Part shown: in pieces, positions 6,532 to 13,778 of the stretch
How positions within the stretch are numbered: position 1 is the stretch's first letter
Layout: every line of letters begins with the position of its first letter
Origin: an uncultured Clostridium sp.
GTDB taxonomy: Bacteria > Bacillota > Clostridia > TANB77 > CAG-508
Direction of reading: 5' to 3'
NCBI GenBank assembly: GCA_900556695.1
Contig: USQA01000007.1
Coordinates: forward strand, 1 to 16,351
DNA: 16,351 nucleotides
Notes under the pieces: generated by a model
What the model was told of the DNA's origin: nothing
What the model saw: only the letters and a program-made list of their open reading frames with translations
Database searches by the model: none
Program-made: the position numbers and the translations under genes

Positions 6532-7905
6532 TTACATTGTTAATGTTCCATTTGGTGTGTTATTTATTACTAATATGTCTTCTTCTCTTCCGTTTTCTGC
6601 ATTTATATATACTAAAAATTCTCTGTCTTCTACCTTTCCTTTAAATTCATAACAAAGTATTTCTGTTTTCCATTCTGTTGGTATTATTGCCATTCCTTCA
6701 CTTATTATTTCTAATTCTTTATTTAGTGTCTTCTTTGCTTCTTGTTGTGTTATTTTTATATTTTGTATTTTTCTTTCTTCATGATTGTTTAAATATCCTG
6801 TTGTTTCTACTCCTAATATCTCGCCATTATCTAGAGCTACTTTTACTTTTATTAAGTCTGGATATACTACCACATTATCTTGAGTATATGCATAATTAAT
6901 TGTTACTATTCCTTCTTGTTTTAGATAATATGTTTCTTTCATGTTCGGAAATCCCTTATTCTCTAAATATTGTTTTCCTTTTTCGTTTGCTTCTTCTTGT
7001 GTTATTACTTCTGTGCTAACATTTCTATTTGTGTTCATATTTATAACATGTCCACCTTTTTTAGATATTGTTATATTTGTAGTTTCGTCATTATTATTTG
7101 TTATTGAAAAATCATAAGATTGTATTGTTGCATTTTCTGAATACCCCAAATTTGATATTTCTTTTATATTATCTTTTCCTACAAATTCTTCTGCTTTTTG
7201 TCTTGCTTGTTCTTCACTTATGTCTTCTCCTGTTAAGCCTTTAGGTTCATTTGTTGTAATATGCTCAGAAAATGCTCCATCATATATTAAACCTGAATAT
7301 TCATGGAAATTTTCTTCTAGATTACTAAAGCTTTCTTTTGATATATTATCCACTTGTTGTGCAAATGCTATATTTCCTTTTTTAGTTAATTCTCCCCATT
7401 CAAATCTTCCTGTATTTAAGTCTTCTGATAATTGATTAAGTGTATTTTCTAGTTCTACACTATATCCATGTAAATCTTTTAAATTACTTAGATCTTCTTG
7501 TGATAAACTTTCATTATATATATTTTTTCTAGACAAAGAATAGCTGTAATCACTTACTTGATTCAAAAATTTTTCTGTGTTTTCTAATTCTTGGCTTTCT
7601 ATAGGTAATCTACTCAAATAACTTTGAGCAAGGTTTGCTTCTCTCCATAAATTAGTTAAAGTTTCTGCTCCATGTTCTGGAGTAGTTGATACCAACGATT
7701 TTGCAAGATATGCTTCCACATTTTGAACATAATCTACTAATTCGTAAAATGCCATATTGTAACCATTTTCTGATGTTTGTCTATATTCACGTTGTTTTTT
7801 GTATAAAACAATAATTAATATTGCAACTACAATCAAAAGAACACAAATAATACTTAACATATGACCTTTTTTTAATCTATTTTTCCAATCTATTAATTTA
7901 TTCAT
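6532..7905 (-). CDS. ypeB: Spore germination protein YpeB
   Basis: YpeB is needed for the cortex-lytic enzyme SleB to accumulate and function in the spore. Both act at the outer side of the inner spore membrane and the cortex. The 457-residue length fits the family. Residues about 16-36 form an N-terminal signal anchor (LSIICVLLIVVAILIIVLYK). A helical domain follows, with the typical NMAFYELVDYVQNVEAYLAK and NLWREANLAQSYLSRLP segments. From about residue 224 come three PepSY-like repeats, opening at ISEEQARQKAEEF, ITQEEANEKGKQYL and ITQQEAKKTLNKEL. The start at 7905 has AAAGGAAG upstream. The gene is 65 bases downstream of sleB and presumably in one operon with it, as in Bacillus. REP-like repeats follow the stop codon directly. 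Confidence 0.93.
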   Translation of the reverse strand: MNKLIDWKNRLKKGHMLSIICVLLIVVAILIIVLYKKQREYRQTSENGYNMAFYELVDYVQNVEAYLAKSLVSTTPEHGAETLTNLWREANLAQSYLSRLPIESQELENTEKFLNQVSDYSYSLSRKNIYNESLSQEDLSNLKDLHGYSVELENTLNQLSEDLNTGRFEWGELTKKGNIAFAQQVDNISKESFSNLEENFHEYSGLIYDGAFSEHITTNEPKGLTGEDISEEQARQKAEEFVGKDNIKEISNLGYSENATIQSYDFSITNNNDETTNITISKKGGHVINMNTNRNVSTEVITQEEANEKGKQYLENKGFPNMKETYYLKQEGIVTINYAYTQDNVVVYPDLIKVKVALDNGEILGVETTGYLNNHEERKIQNIKITQQEAKKTLNKELEIISEGMAIIPTEWKTEILCYEFKGKVEDREFLVYINAENGREEDILVINNTPNGTLTM

Positions 7906-7970
7906 AAAATCTTCCTTTCTTTGATTAGATAATGCCTTTTATTTTTTAAAGTATTTTATTTTCTATAATT

Positions 7971-8438
7971 TTATTTACAAAATCTATGTTTTCCTATTGT
8001 TTTTACATGTGGTCTAGACCATATCCACTTATTTGTAGCTGTTTGTGGATTAAAATAATATATACATCCACCAGTTGGATCCCATCCATTTTTTGCATCT
8101 TGTGCTGCTTTATAAACTGTTGAGCCTTCTTTTATAGGTTGATTAATCTGCCCATCTGAAACTGCTGTAAAAGCTCCTGGTTGATAAATTACTCCTGATA
8201 TAGAATTTGGAAATTTAGAGTCTTTTACTCTATTTAAAATAACAGCACCAACAGCAACCTGTCCTTCATATGGTTCTCCTCTTGCTTCTCCATTAATAGC
8301 TCTTGCCATAAGCTGAATATCAGAAGTTCCAGATGATGCAGCATAACTAATATTTTCCGCTTCTAAAATATTTATTAAAAAAATAATTAGAAAAATACTT
8401 ATAACTATAGTAAAATTCCAAAAAATTATTTTCTTCAA
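7971..8438 (-). CDS. sleB: Spore cortex-lytic hydrolase SleB, short form
   Basis: SleB depolymerises cortex peptidoglycan at muramic-delta-lactam during germination. The 155-residue protein has an N-terminal signal segment (about 3-25, IIFWNFTIVISIFLIIFLI) and then the hydrolase_2 catalytic domain from about residue 40. This contains ARAINGEARGEPYEGQVAVGAVILNRV with the likely catalytic Glu51, then SGVIYQPGAFTAV and GCIYYFNPQTATNKWIW. The N-terminal peptidoglycan-binding repeats of Bacillus SleB are absent, so the domain size recalls CwlJ, but the signal segment and the ypeB neighbour point to SleB. Translation most likely starts at TTG 8438, behind AAAGGTGAT. A sigma-G-like promoter lies 50 bases upstream, which fits expression in the forespore. 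Confidence 0.88.
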   Translation of the reverse strand: MKKIIFWNFTIVISIFLIIFLINILEAENISYAASSGTSDIQLMARAINGEARGEPYEGQVAVGAVILNRVKDSKFPNSISGVIYQPGAFTAVSDGQINQPIKEGSTVYKAAQDAKNGWDPTGGCIYYFNPQTATNKWIWSRPHVKTIGKHRFCK

Positions 8439-8489
8439 AATATCACCTTTTTCTTAGTTTAATTATTAATACGTTTTTTGTATTATAAT

Positions 8490-8519
8490 TAGTTTGGTTA
8501 CATTTTTAAAAAATATTCC
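8490..8519 (-). promoter_or_regulatory. Sigma-G-like promoter of sleB-ypeB
   Basis: On the minus strand GGAATA (8519-8514), 17 bases, then CAAACTA (8496-8490) resembles the forespore sigma-G consensus TGAATA / CATACTA, with one mismatch in each box. It ends about 52 bases before the TTG start. The biology (germination operon) supports it, but AT-rich DNA gives chance matches. Confidence 0.5.
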
Positions 8520-8524
8520 AATTT

Positions 8525-8553
8525 TTGAATTTTTTTTATTTATATGTTAAAAT
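8525..8553 (+). promoter_or_regulatory. Sigma-A-type promoter of the glycosyltransferase gene
   Basis: TTGAAT (8525-8530), 17 bases, then TAAAAT (8548-8553). The expected start of transcription near 8560 gives a leader of about 35 bases. It is divergent from the sleB promoter in the same 156-bp gap. Confidence 0.55.
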
Positions 8554-8594
8554 ACGTTTAACAAATTAACCAAATATAAAACAAAGGAGTATTT

Positions 8595-9719
8595 ATGAAA
8601 ATAATAATTTTTTATGCCTCTTATGGAGGAGGACATTTAAATGCAGCAAAATCAATTAATGAATATATTTTAGAAAATTATAAAAATATAGATATTGAAT
8701 TAATTGACTGTATGAAATATATAAATAAAACAATTGAAAAAGTAACGACTTCTGCTTATAACGAAATGGCAAAAAAAGCACCATGGGCTTGGGGAAAAAT
8801 TTATGTAGATTCACAAAAGGGACCTTTAGCACATCTTTCATCAAGATCAAATAAAATTATGGCAATAAAATTACTTAAATTATTACGTGAAAAAAATGCA
8901 GATTTAATAATCTCTACACATCCTTTCGGAAGCCAAATGTGTAGTTACCTAAAAAGAAAAGGAAAAATAAATTCAAAAATAGCAACTATTATGACAGACT
9001 TCGCTCCACATGACCAATGGTTAGTTGGAAGTGATTTTACAGACTATTTTTTCGTAGCACATGACAAGATGAAAAAATATTTAATAAACAAAAATATTCC
9101 TGAAGAAAAAATATTTTCGACCGGAATTCCTATTTCTACTCGTTTTACAAAAAAATATGATAAAGAAAAATTACTTAAAGAATTCAATTTACAACTTGAA
9201 AAACAAACAATTTTATTCTTTGGCGGAGGAGAATACGGATTAGGAAAATCAAAAACTTTTAATATTTTTGAAAATTTAATACAAGCCAATGAAAATATGC
9301 AAGTAATTGCTATTTCAGGCAAAAATCCTGAAATGAAAAAAGAATTTGAAAATATCATAGAAAAATATAACAAATCCAACTGTGTTAAATTATTATCTTA
9401 CACAAATAAAGTACCTGAATTAATGAGCATATCTGATTTAGTAGTTACTAAACCCGGTGGATTAACAACATCTGAAAGTCTAGCCTCTCACTTACCTATG
9501 GTAATAATTAATCCTATTCCAGGACAAGAAAAAGAAAACGCGGAATTCTTAGAAAATCATGGAATTGCTGTTTGGATAAAAAACAGTAATGAAAGCAAAA
9601 TGATTTTTGAACTTTTACTTTCAAACAAAGAAAAATTAGAAGATATGAAAAAAAATACTAGCATATTAGCAAAACCATTCTCAACAGCTGAAATCTGTAA
9701 AATTTTATTAGATCATTAA
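8595..9719 (+). CDS. Diacylglycerol glycosyltransferase-type enzyme (GT28, UgtP/MGDG synthase family)
   Basis: Family members move glucose or galactose from a UDP-sugar onto diacylglycerol at the cytoplasmic membrane face, making glycolipids that also anchor lipoteichoic acid. The 374-residue length fits. The N-terminal acceptor domain opens with IIFYASYGGGHLNAA (GGGH near residue 11) and contains STHPFGSQM and MTDFAPHDQWLV. The C-terminal donor domain carries FFGGGEYGLGKS and the GT28 signature SDLVVTKPGGLTTSESLA near residue 280, with INPIPGQEKENAEFL after it. No membrane-spanning helix is seen, as expected for a peripheral enzyme. The start is ATG 8595 behind AAAGGAG. The gene is alone, divergent from sleB and followed by a palindrome. 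The exact sugar and acceptor cannot be told from sequence. Confidence 0.88.
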   Translation: MKIIIFYASYGGGHLNAAKSINEYILENYKNIDIELIDCMKYINKTIEKVTTSAYNEMAKKAPWAWGKIYVDSQKGPLAHLSSRSNKIMAIKLLKLLREKNADLIISTHPFGSQMCSYLKRKGKINSKIATIMTDFAPHDQWLVGSDFTDYFFVAHDKMKKYLINKNIPEEKIFSTGIPISTRFTKKYDKEKLLKEFNLQLEKQTILFFGGGEYGLGKSKTFNIFENLIQANENMQVIAISGKNPEMKKEFENIIEKYNKSNCVKLLSYTNKVPELMSISDLVVTKPGGLTTSESLASHLPMVIINPIPGQEKENAEFLENHGIAVWIKNSNESKMIFELLLSNKEKLEDMKKNTSILAKPFSTAEICKILLDH

Positions 9720-9734
9720 AATAAAAAGCACAAC

Positions 9735-9843
9735 TACAACTAGTACCTTAATATTTTTCATTAAAACTTTCGAGGTTTTACGGGTTATCCGTAAGCTAGC
9801 GCTACTCAAGCTTTTAATTCAAAATATTAAGGTACTAGTTGTA
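9735..9843. repeat. 109-bp structured palindrome after the glycosyltransferase gene
   Basis: The 22-base arms 9736-9757 and 9821-9842 are perfect inverted repeats (outer ends ACAACTAGTACC and GGTACTAGTTGT), extended one pair by T9735/A9843. Inside, ATTAAAA/TTTTAAT, CTT/AAG and GAG/CTC continue the stem with small bulges. The top holds a separate hairpin TTACGG-GTTAT-CCGTAA (9778-9794) next to GCTAGC. There is no U run after it, so it is not a standard terminator. It is built like the palindrome at 6302-6442 but differs in sequence. Confidence 0.65.
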
Positions 9844-9863
9844 TAAAATATATAACATAAATT

Positions 9864-9895
9864 AAAACACCTCATATAATAAAACGAGGTGTTTT
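9864..9895. promoter_or_regulatory. 10-bp hairpin masking a ribosome binding site; possible terminator
   Basis: AAAACACCTC (9864-9873) pairs perfectly with GAGGTGTTTT (9886-9895) around a 12-base AT-rich loop. The right arm contains the Shine-Dalgarno GAGGTG of the plus-strand gene starting at 9897, so the folded mRNA hides it. On the minus strand the same hairpin is followed by TTTTAATTT and could end the dnaX-ybaB-recR transcript. Confidence 0.6.
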
Positions 9896-9896
9896 T

Positions 9897-10094
9897 ATGT
9901 GTCCAAATAACTTATCTAGTTCAAATTTAATTGGTTTATCAAGTTCCCTTGCAATCCTTATTGGAGAAGAACTTTCAATAGACGAATTATCCGTCTTAGC
10001 AGCTTTTTTCACTTCTTTTGCTGACAATCTAGCAATAATTGCTACCAAACGAACTATGGAAGAAAACATAAAAAATCAAAATAAAAATTGTTAA
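9897..10094 (+). CDS. 65-aa protein, resembles the DUF6774 small-protein family
   Basis: The function is unknown. The sequence IGLSSSLAILIGEELSIDELSVLAAFFTSFADNLAIIATKR resembles small Clostridia proteins grouped as DUF6774, which share a hydrophobic helix, an acidic -EEL-EL- centre and an LAAIFTQLGDTLATI-like helix. This match is from memory and was not searched. The plus strand is preferred over the overlapping minus-strand frame (9872-10069) because of this likeness and because GAGGTG lies five bases before ATG 9897. The C terminus is Asn/Lys-rich. It is convergent with recR, with only 7 bases between the stops. Translation may be limited by the hairpin at 9864-9895. Confidence 0.6.
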   Translation: MCPNNLSSSNLIGLSSSLAILIGEELSIDELSVLAAFFTSFADNLAIIATKRTMEENIKNQNKNC

Positions 10095-10101
10095 TATTTC
10101 T

Positions 10102-10701
10102 TTAAACTTCTCTTCTTCCCTCTAAAGCTTTTGTTAATGTGATTTCATCTGTATATTCCAAATCTCCACCAACTGGTATTCCATGTGCAATTCTTGTTAC
10201 TTTAATTCCTAAAGGTTTAATTAATTTTGATATATACATTGCAGTTGCTTCTCCTTCTACCCTTGGATTTGTAGCTAAAATAACTTCTTTAACTTGTCCA
10301 TCCATCAATCTAGCTAAAAGTTCTTTTATCTTTATATCGTCAGGTCCAACACCATTCATAGGCGAAATAGATCCATGTAAAACATGATATACACCTTTAA
10401 ATTCATGAGTTTTTTCCATTGCAATAATATCTCTAACATCTTCAACTACACATATTTGGCTTATATCTCTTTTAGGATTGCTACAAATAAAACATGGGTC
10501 TGTATCAGATATGTTATAACATTTACTACAATATTTTAAATTCTTTTTTGCATTTAATATAGAAGATACAAATTCATTTGTTTCTTCTTCTGTTGAGTTC
10601 AAGATATAAAAGGCTAATCTTGCTGCTGTTTTATGTCCTATACTTGGTAAACGTTCAAAACTCTCTATTAATTTTTCTATTGATGGTGAATATAATGACA
10701 T
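10102..10701 (-). CDS. recR: Recombination mediator RecR
   Basis: RecR works with RecO (and RecF) to load RecA onto SSB-coated single-stranded DNA during gap repair. The 199-residue length is typical. A helix-hairpin-helix lies at about 8-30 (LIESFERLPSIGHKTAARLAFYIL), followed by the four-cysteine zinc site C58, C61, C70 and C73, and a Toprim domain at about 82-175 (CVVEDVRDIIAMEKT, HVLHGSISPMNGVGPDDI, ATNPRVEGEATAMYI). The C-terminal stretch is ARLARGIPVGGDLEYTDE-like. The start at 10701 has GGAGG eight bases upstream. It is the third gene of dnaX-ybaB-recR, the order seen in most Firmicutes. Confidence 0.97.
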   Translation of the reverse strand: MSLYSPSIEKLIESFERLPSIGHKTAARLAFYILNSTEEETNEFVSSILNAKKNLKYCSKCYNISDTDPCFICSNPKRDISQICVVEDVRDIIAMEKTHEFKGVYHVLHGSISPMNGVGPDDIKIKELLARLMDGQVKEVILATNPRVEGEATAMYISKLIKPLGIKVTRIAHGIPVGGDLEYTDEITLTKALEGRREV

Positions 10702-10741
10702 TTAAACTTCCTCCATTAAATATTTCTTTTATATACTAAAG

Positions 10742-10768
10742 GGATTTTAAGGAACACCCTTAAAATCC
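10742..10768. promoter_or_regulatory. 11-bp hairpin spanning the ybaB stop codon
   Basis: GGATTTTAAGG (10742-10752) and CCTTAAAATCC (10758-10768) form a perfect 11-bp stem with the 5-base loop AACAC. On the minus strand the first arm includes the last codons and TAA of ybaB. No U run follows, so simple termination is unlikely. It lies between two genes of one operon and might set their relative expression or be an RNA-processing site. Confidence 0.55.
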
Positions 10769-11110
10769 GCCTAGTCCTGGTATATTATATTTTCCAAGTT
10801 GATCTGCTTGTGCTGAGTCAACTTTTCTCAATGCTTCATTTACACATGTCAAAATTAAATCTTCTAACATTTCAACATCTTCTGGGTCAACTACATCTGG
10901 TTTTATTTTTATTTCTTTAATTGTTTTTTCTCCAGATACTTTTACTGTAATTGCTCCTCCACCTGCTGATGCATCAAATTCTTTACTTGCTAATTCTGCT
11001 TGAGATTTTTCCATATCTGCTTGCATTTTTTTGGCTTCTTTCATTAAATTATTTATATTCATTCCGCCAAATCCTCCCATTCCTCCTGGGAATCCTCCTC
11101 TTTTACCCAT
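10760..11110 (-). CDS. ybaB: Nucleoid-associated protein YbaB/EbfC
   Basis: YbaB/EbfC proteins are small dimeric DNA-binding proteins that associate with the nucleoid. The 116-residue length fits. The N terminus is a Gly/Met-rich tail (GKRGGFPGGMGGFGGMN), followed by the helical NLMKEAKKMQADMEKSQAEL, the beta strand region with GGGAITVKVSGEKTIKEIKI and the C-terminal helix EDLILTCVNEALRKVD. The start at 11110 lies nine bases after AAGGAGG. The stop codon sits inside a stable hairpin. The dnaX stop is 20 bases upstream, so both are in one operon. Confidence 0.95.
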   Translation of the reverse strand: MGKRGGFPGGMGGFGGMNINNLMKEAKKMQADMEKSQAELASKEFDASAGGGAITVKVSGEKTIKEIKIKPDVVDPEDVEMLEDLILTCVNEALRKVDSAQADQLGKYNIPGLGGF

Positions 11111-11130
11111 AATATAATTCCTCCTTAATT

Positions 11131-12759
11131 TTATTCTATAATATTAAATGGTATATTTGATTCATTTGCTAAATTTTTTAAATCATCCTCATTGTTAGGC
11201 TTATTAATTTGTTGTTCTTGAGTTATATATTTTATTTGCATTTCTTTTCCACAAGCCATAGATACTAAGTTAGATATTTCTCTTATGTTTTCCTGTTTTT
11301 CTAATACTGTTCTTCCAAATGGTGTCATTCCTCTTGGGAATTCTATACCAACTGTCATATCATTTAATTCTACTGCTTTAGTGTTAATTAAATTTGTATA
11401 TAAAACTATTTTTCCATTTTGTTTTAAATTACTTACTATTTGAGGCCAATATTCTTCTGATTTAGTAGAAAATTTTTGTGTAACTTTAGGTTTTTGTATA
11501 GCATTACTTGTTCCTTGTGATGCCGCCTTCCTAGTTTGATTTACAGTATTATTTACAGTTGGATTTATAGGTGCATTTTGCACATAATTTACATTACTGT
11601 TTTGAGAAACAATTCCTTTTCCAGATCTAAGATATTTTTCTATTTTCTCTACTCTTTCTTCTATATTTCCACTAACCTCTACTTTTTTATTACACAATTT
11701 TATTATTCCAGCTTGAAACATAATTGCTTTTTGAGTAGACCATTTTATGCTATTTTCTAATTCTGACAATTCATATACTAAATCAATTAATCTTTCCTTT
11801 GAAATTTTATCACATAATTTTTTTATATCTTCTATCTCATCTTTACTATATAGTTCCAAATTATTTGAAGCTTTATAAACTAAAATATCTTTAATATATT
11901 TAATAAGTTCCCAAAGCAAATTTACTATATCTTTTCCCTCTTCTAACACTATATCTACATTTTTAAGTGCTTCATCTACATTATAGTCTATGATAGCATT
12001 TGTAATATTATGTACATATGTTATTTTAGGAATTCCTACTAAATCCTTTATTTTATCTTCATCAATTTTGTTTTCGCCATCTTGAACACATCTTTCTAAA
12101 ATTGATAACGCATCTCTCATTGCTCCTTCTGAAAGAACAGCTATAATTTTTAATGCTTCTTCAGATATTTGTATTTGACTTTCATCACAAACAATTTTTA
12201 ATCTCTTTATTATATTTTCATTTGATATTCTTTTAAAATCAAATCTTTGACATCTAGAAAGAATAGTCGCTGGTAGTTTTTGAGGTTCTGTTGTAGCCAA
12301 AATAAATTTAACATGTTCTGGTGGTTCTTCCAATGTTTTTAACAAAGCATTAAAAGCTCCTGTTGATAACATGTGAACCTCATCTATAATATATACTCTA
12401 TATTTTGCTTTTGTTGGTAAAAAATTTACTTCTTCACGTATACTTCTAATATCTTCTACACTATTATTAGAAGCTGCATCCATCTCTACAATGTCTGTTA
12501 GTGATCCATTAATAGCTCCCTTACAAATTTCACATTCATTACATGGCTCACCATCTTTAGGGTTTAAACAGTTTATTGACCTTGCTAAAACTTTAGCAGC
12601 TGATGTTTTTCCTGTTCCTCTACTTCCATTAAATAAATAAGCGTGTCCAACTCTATTTGCTACAATTTGATTTCTTAAAGTTCTTGTAATATGCTCTTGT
12701 CCAACAATTTCACTAAAAGTTAATGGTCTGAATTTTCTATAAAGAGCTGTGTACCCCAT
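11131..12759 (-). CDS. dnaX: DNA polymerase III subunit tau (DnaX)
   Basis: DnaX is the ATPase of the clamp loader that places the sliding clamp and links the replisome. From the preferred start the protein has 542 residues. Walker A GSRGTGKT lies at about 45-52, zinc-binding cysteines at about 64, 73, 76 and 79, Walker B VYIIDEVHML at about 122-131, and the sensor LSRCQRF near 170. A lid domain follows, then a Gln/Asn/Thr-rich linker (about 370-430) and a C-terminal tau domain that would bind the polymerase. The open frame extends to 12786, but GAGG sits just before ATG 12759, the family start MGYTALYRKFRP matches there, and nothing upstream resembles a ribosome binding site. The SRP RNA gene lies immediately upstream, as in Bacillus. 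Confidence 0.96.
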   Translation of the reverse strand: MGYTALYRKFRPLTFSEIVGQEHITRTLRNQIVANRVGHAYLFNGSRGTGKTSAAKVLARSINCLNPKDGEPCNECEICKGAINGSLTDIVEMDAASNNSVEDIRSIREEVNFLPTKAKYRVYIIDEVHMLSTGAFNALLKTLEEPPEHVKFILATTEPQKLPATILSRCQRFDFKRISNENIIKRLKIVCDESQIQISEEALKIIAVLSEGAMRDALSILERCVQDGENKIDEDKIKDLVGIPKITYVHNITNAIIDYNVDEALKNVDIVLEEGKDIVNLLWELIKYIKDILVYKASNNLELYSKDEIEDIKKLCDKISKERLIDLVYELSELENSIKWSTQKAIMFQAGIIKLCNKKVEVSGNIEERVEKIEKYLRSGKGIVSQNSNVNYVQNAPINPTVNNTVNQTRKAASQGTSNAIQKPKVTQKFSTKSEEYWPQIVSNLKQNGKIVLYTNLINTKAVELNDMTVGIEFPRGMTPFGRTVLEKQENIREISNLVSMACGKEMQIKYITQEQQINKPNNEDDLKNLANESNIPFNIIE

Positions 12760-12814
12760 ATTCCTCACATCCTTTATATATGACATAATTTAAGTTTTCT
12801 ATGCAATATAAAAT

Positions 12815-12942
12815 GGCTGTTCCTAATCTCTCTATGGAAAGTATCCACATAAAGATTACTACTTATTGCTGCTTCCTTCCGGACCTGACAAGATTCATAG
12901 GTCTTTATTGGATTCTCTCCATACAAAGATTAAGTACATACC
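12815..12942 (-). ncRNA. ffs: Signal recognition particle RNA (4.5S-type)
   Basis: SRP RNA binds Ffh and guides membrane protein targeting. The minus strand carries the universal domain IV core GTCAGGTCCGGAAGGAAGCA (about 12865-12885). The flanking arms CTTAATCT (12934-12927) and AGATTAGG (12829-12822) pair, as do the inner ATGGA/TCCAT segments, giving one long hairpin. The 5' end is placed seven bases past a perfect -10, and the 3' end is approximate because no clear terminator is seen. It sits directly upstream of dnaX. The plus-strand open frame across this region is a shadow. Confidence 0.9.
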
Positions 12943-12948
12943 ATTTGT

Positions 12949-12977
12949 ATTATATAATGAAATATTCATTTAATCAA
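12949..12977 (-). promoter_or_regulatory. Promoter of the SRP RNA gene
   Basis: On the minus strand TTGATT (12977-12972), 17 bases, then TATAAT (12954-12949). Transcription should start at the GG around 12942-12941. With no strong terminator after the RNA, this promoter may also supply dnaX-ybaB-recR. Confidence 0.75.
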
Positions 12978-12995
12978 GCGAACACACAATAATTT

Positions 12996-13748
12996 TTAAT
13001 TTTTTAGTCTCTTAAAAATTATATTACTTAAATCTGTAATTTCTGTTGATGTTGTTCCCTCTTCTACAACATTTCCCACTGGAAAATCTAATTCAATATT
13101 AGCTTTATATTGTTTTCCAGATTCAACATCTATTATTACATCAAAATTCACTTTAGATTTTAAATCATCTTGATTTATATTAGTATTTTTCAATAAATTA
13201 TTAAAATGTATTTCTTCTTCATTTGATAAATATTCTGCAATTTTACAATTAGAATATCTAAAAGCTATAACTCCACCTTGATTTGCAATTTTTAATTGTT
13301 GAATATTAGAATCCATATCTCCTGTATATTCTATTTTATCAATTTTATTTTCTTCGTTACAATTAAATATTGAATTTTCAGAAGGACTAGGCTTAAATAA
13401 TTTAGCTTCGCCTTTTTCCACTTCTTTTGTAATATTAAAATTTTCTATTTTTATAGTTTTTATTGCCTCTTCTTTTTTATTTTTCTTATTTTTTTCTATG
13501 TATAAAAACACATCATTATTTTGGTTAACATCAAATGCCCATTTATTCTCTAGATTCTCTTTATCAATTCCCTCTGATGAACTTATTACAGTTATTTTAG
13601 ACAAACGAAATGGCATATTCGTTTCTCCCTCAACATTATATTTTAAACAAATCATTCCTAAAGTAAATAATATAATAACAATAATAGTAAAAATCATACA
13701 TATATGAAAATATTTTTTATTTACTATTTTCTTTAATGTTTCTTTCAT
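12996..13748 (-). CDS. 250-aa membrane-anchored protein of unknown function
   Basis: I do not recognise this protein. GGAGG lies five bases before ATG 13748, so the longer frame from 13760 is not used. Residues about 14-36 are a single membrane anchor (YFHICMIFTIIVIILFTLGMI) after a Lys-rich start, so the rest faces outward. That part is Asn/Lys/Glu-rich with beta-like stretches: ITVISSSEGIDKENLENKWAFDVNQNNDVFLYIEK, IEYTGDMDSNIQQLKIANQGGVIAFRYSNC, and a final VNFDVIIDVESGKQYKANIELDFPVG. Two cysteines (in FNCNEEN and SNCKIAE) could form a disulfide. It follows tadA by 30 bases and is probably cotranscribed with it. It precedes the SRP RNA promoter. Confidence 0.8.
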   Translation of the reverse strand: MKETLKKIVNKKYFHICMIFTIIVIILFTLGMICLKYNVEGETNMPFRLSKITVISSSEGIDKENLENKWAFDVNQNNDVFLYIEKNKKNKKEEAIKTIKIENFNITKEVEKGEAKLFKPSPSENSIFNCNEENKIDKIEYTGDMDSNIQQLKIANQGGVIAFRYSNCKIAEYLSNEEEIHFNNLLKNTNINQDDLKSKVNFDVIIDVESGKQYKANIELDFPVGNVVEEGTTSTEITDLSNIIFKRLKN

Positions 13749-13778
13749 AAATTCCTCCATTATTTATTTTTATATTTA

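Noticed and set aside
6467..6652. Plus-strand open frame of 61 codons with repeated GPSPVA
   Set aside because: The repeated peptide comes from the tandem REP-like DNA repeats, and the rest is antisense to ypeB.
9735..9843. Possible integron attC site
   Set aside because: The folded-hairpin look is suggestive, but the outer core box does not match GTTRRRY in either direction, and no integron integrase or cassette array is present.
9872..10069. Minus-strand open frame of 65 codons opposite the DUF6774-like gene
   Set aside because: It has no ribosome binding site at its start, overlaps the other frame almost fully, and its product resembles nothing. The plus-strand frame has a good Shine-Dalgarno and a family likeness.
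11131..12759. Programmed frameshift in dnaX to make a short gamma form
   Set aside because: I did not find a convincing slippery run followed by a stable structure at the expected place, so only full-length tau is supported.
12801..12992. Plus-strand open frame of 63 codons
   Set aside because: It lies antisense over the SRP RNA gene and contains the complement of the universal SRP core. It has no ribosome binding site.
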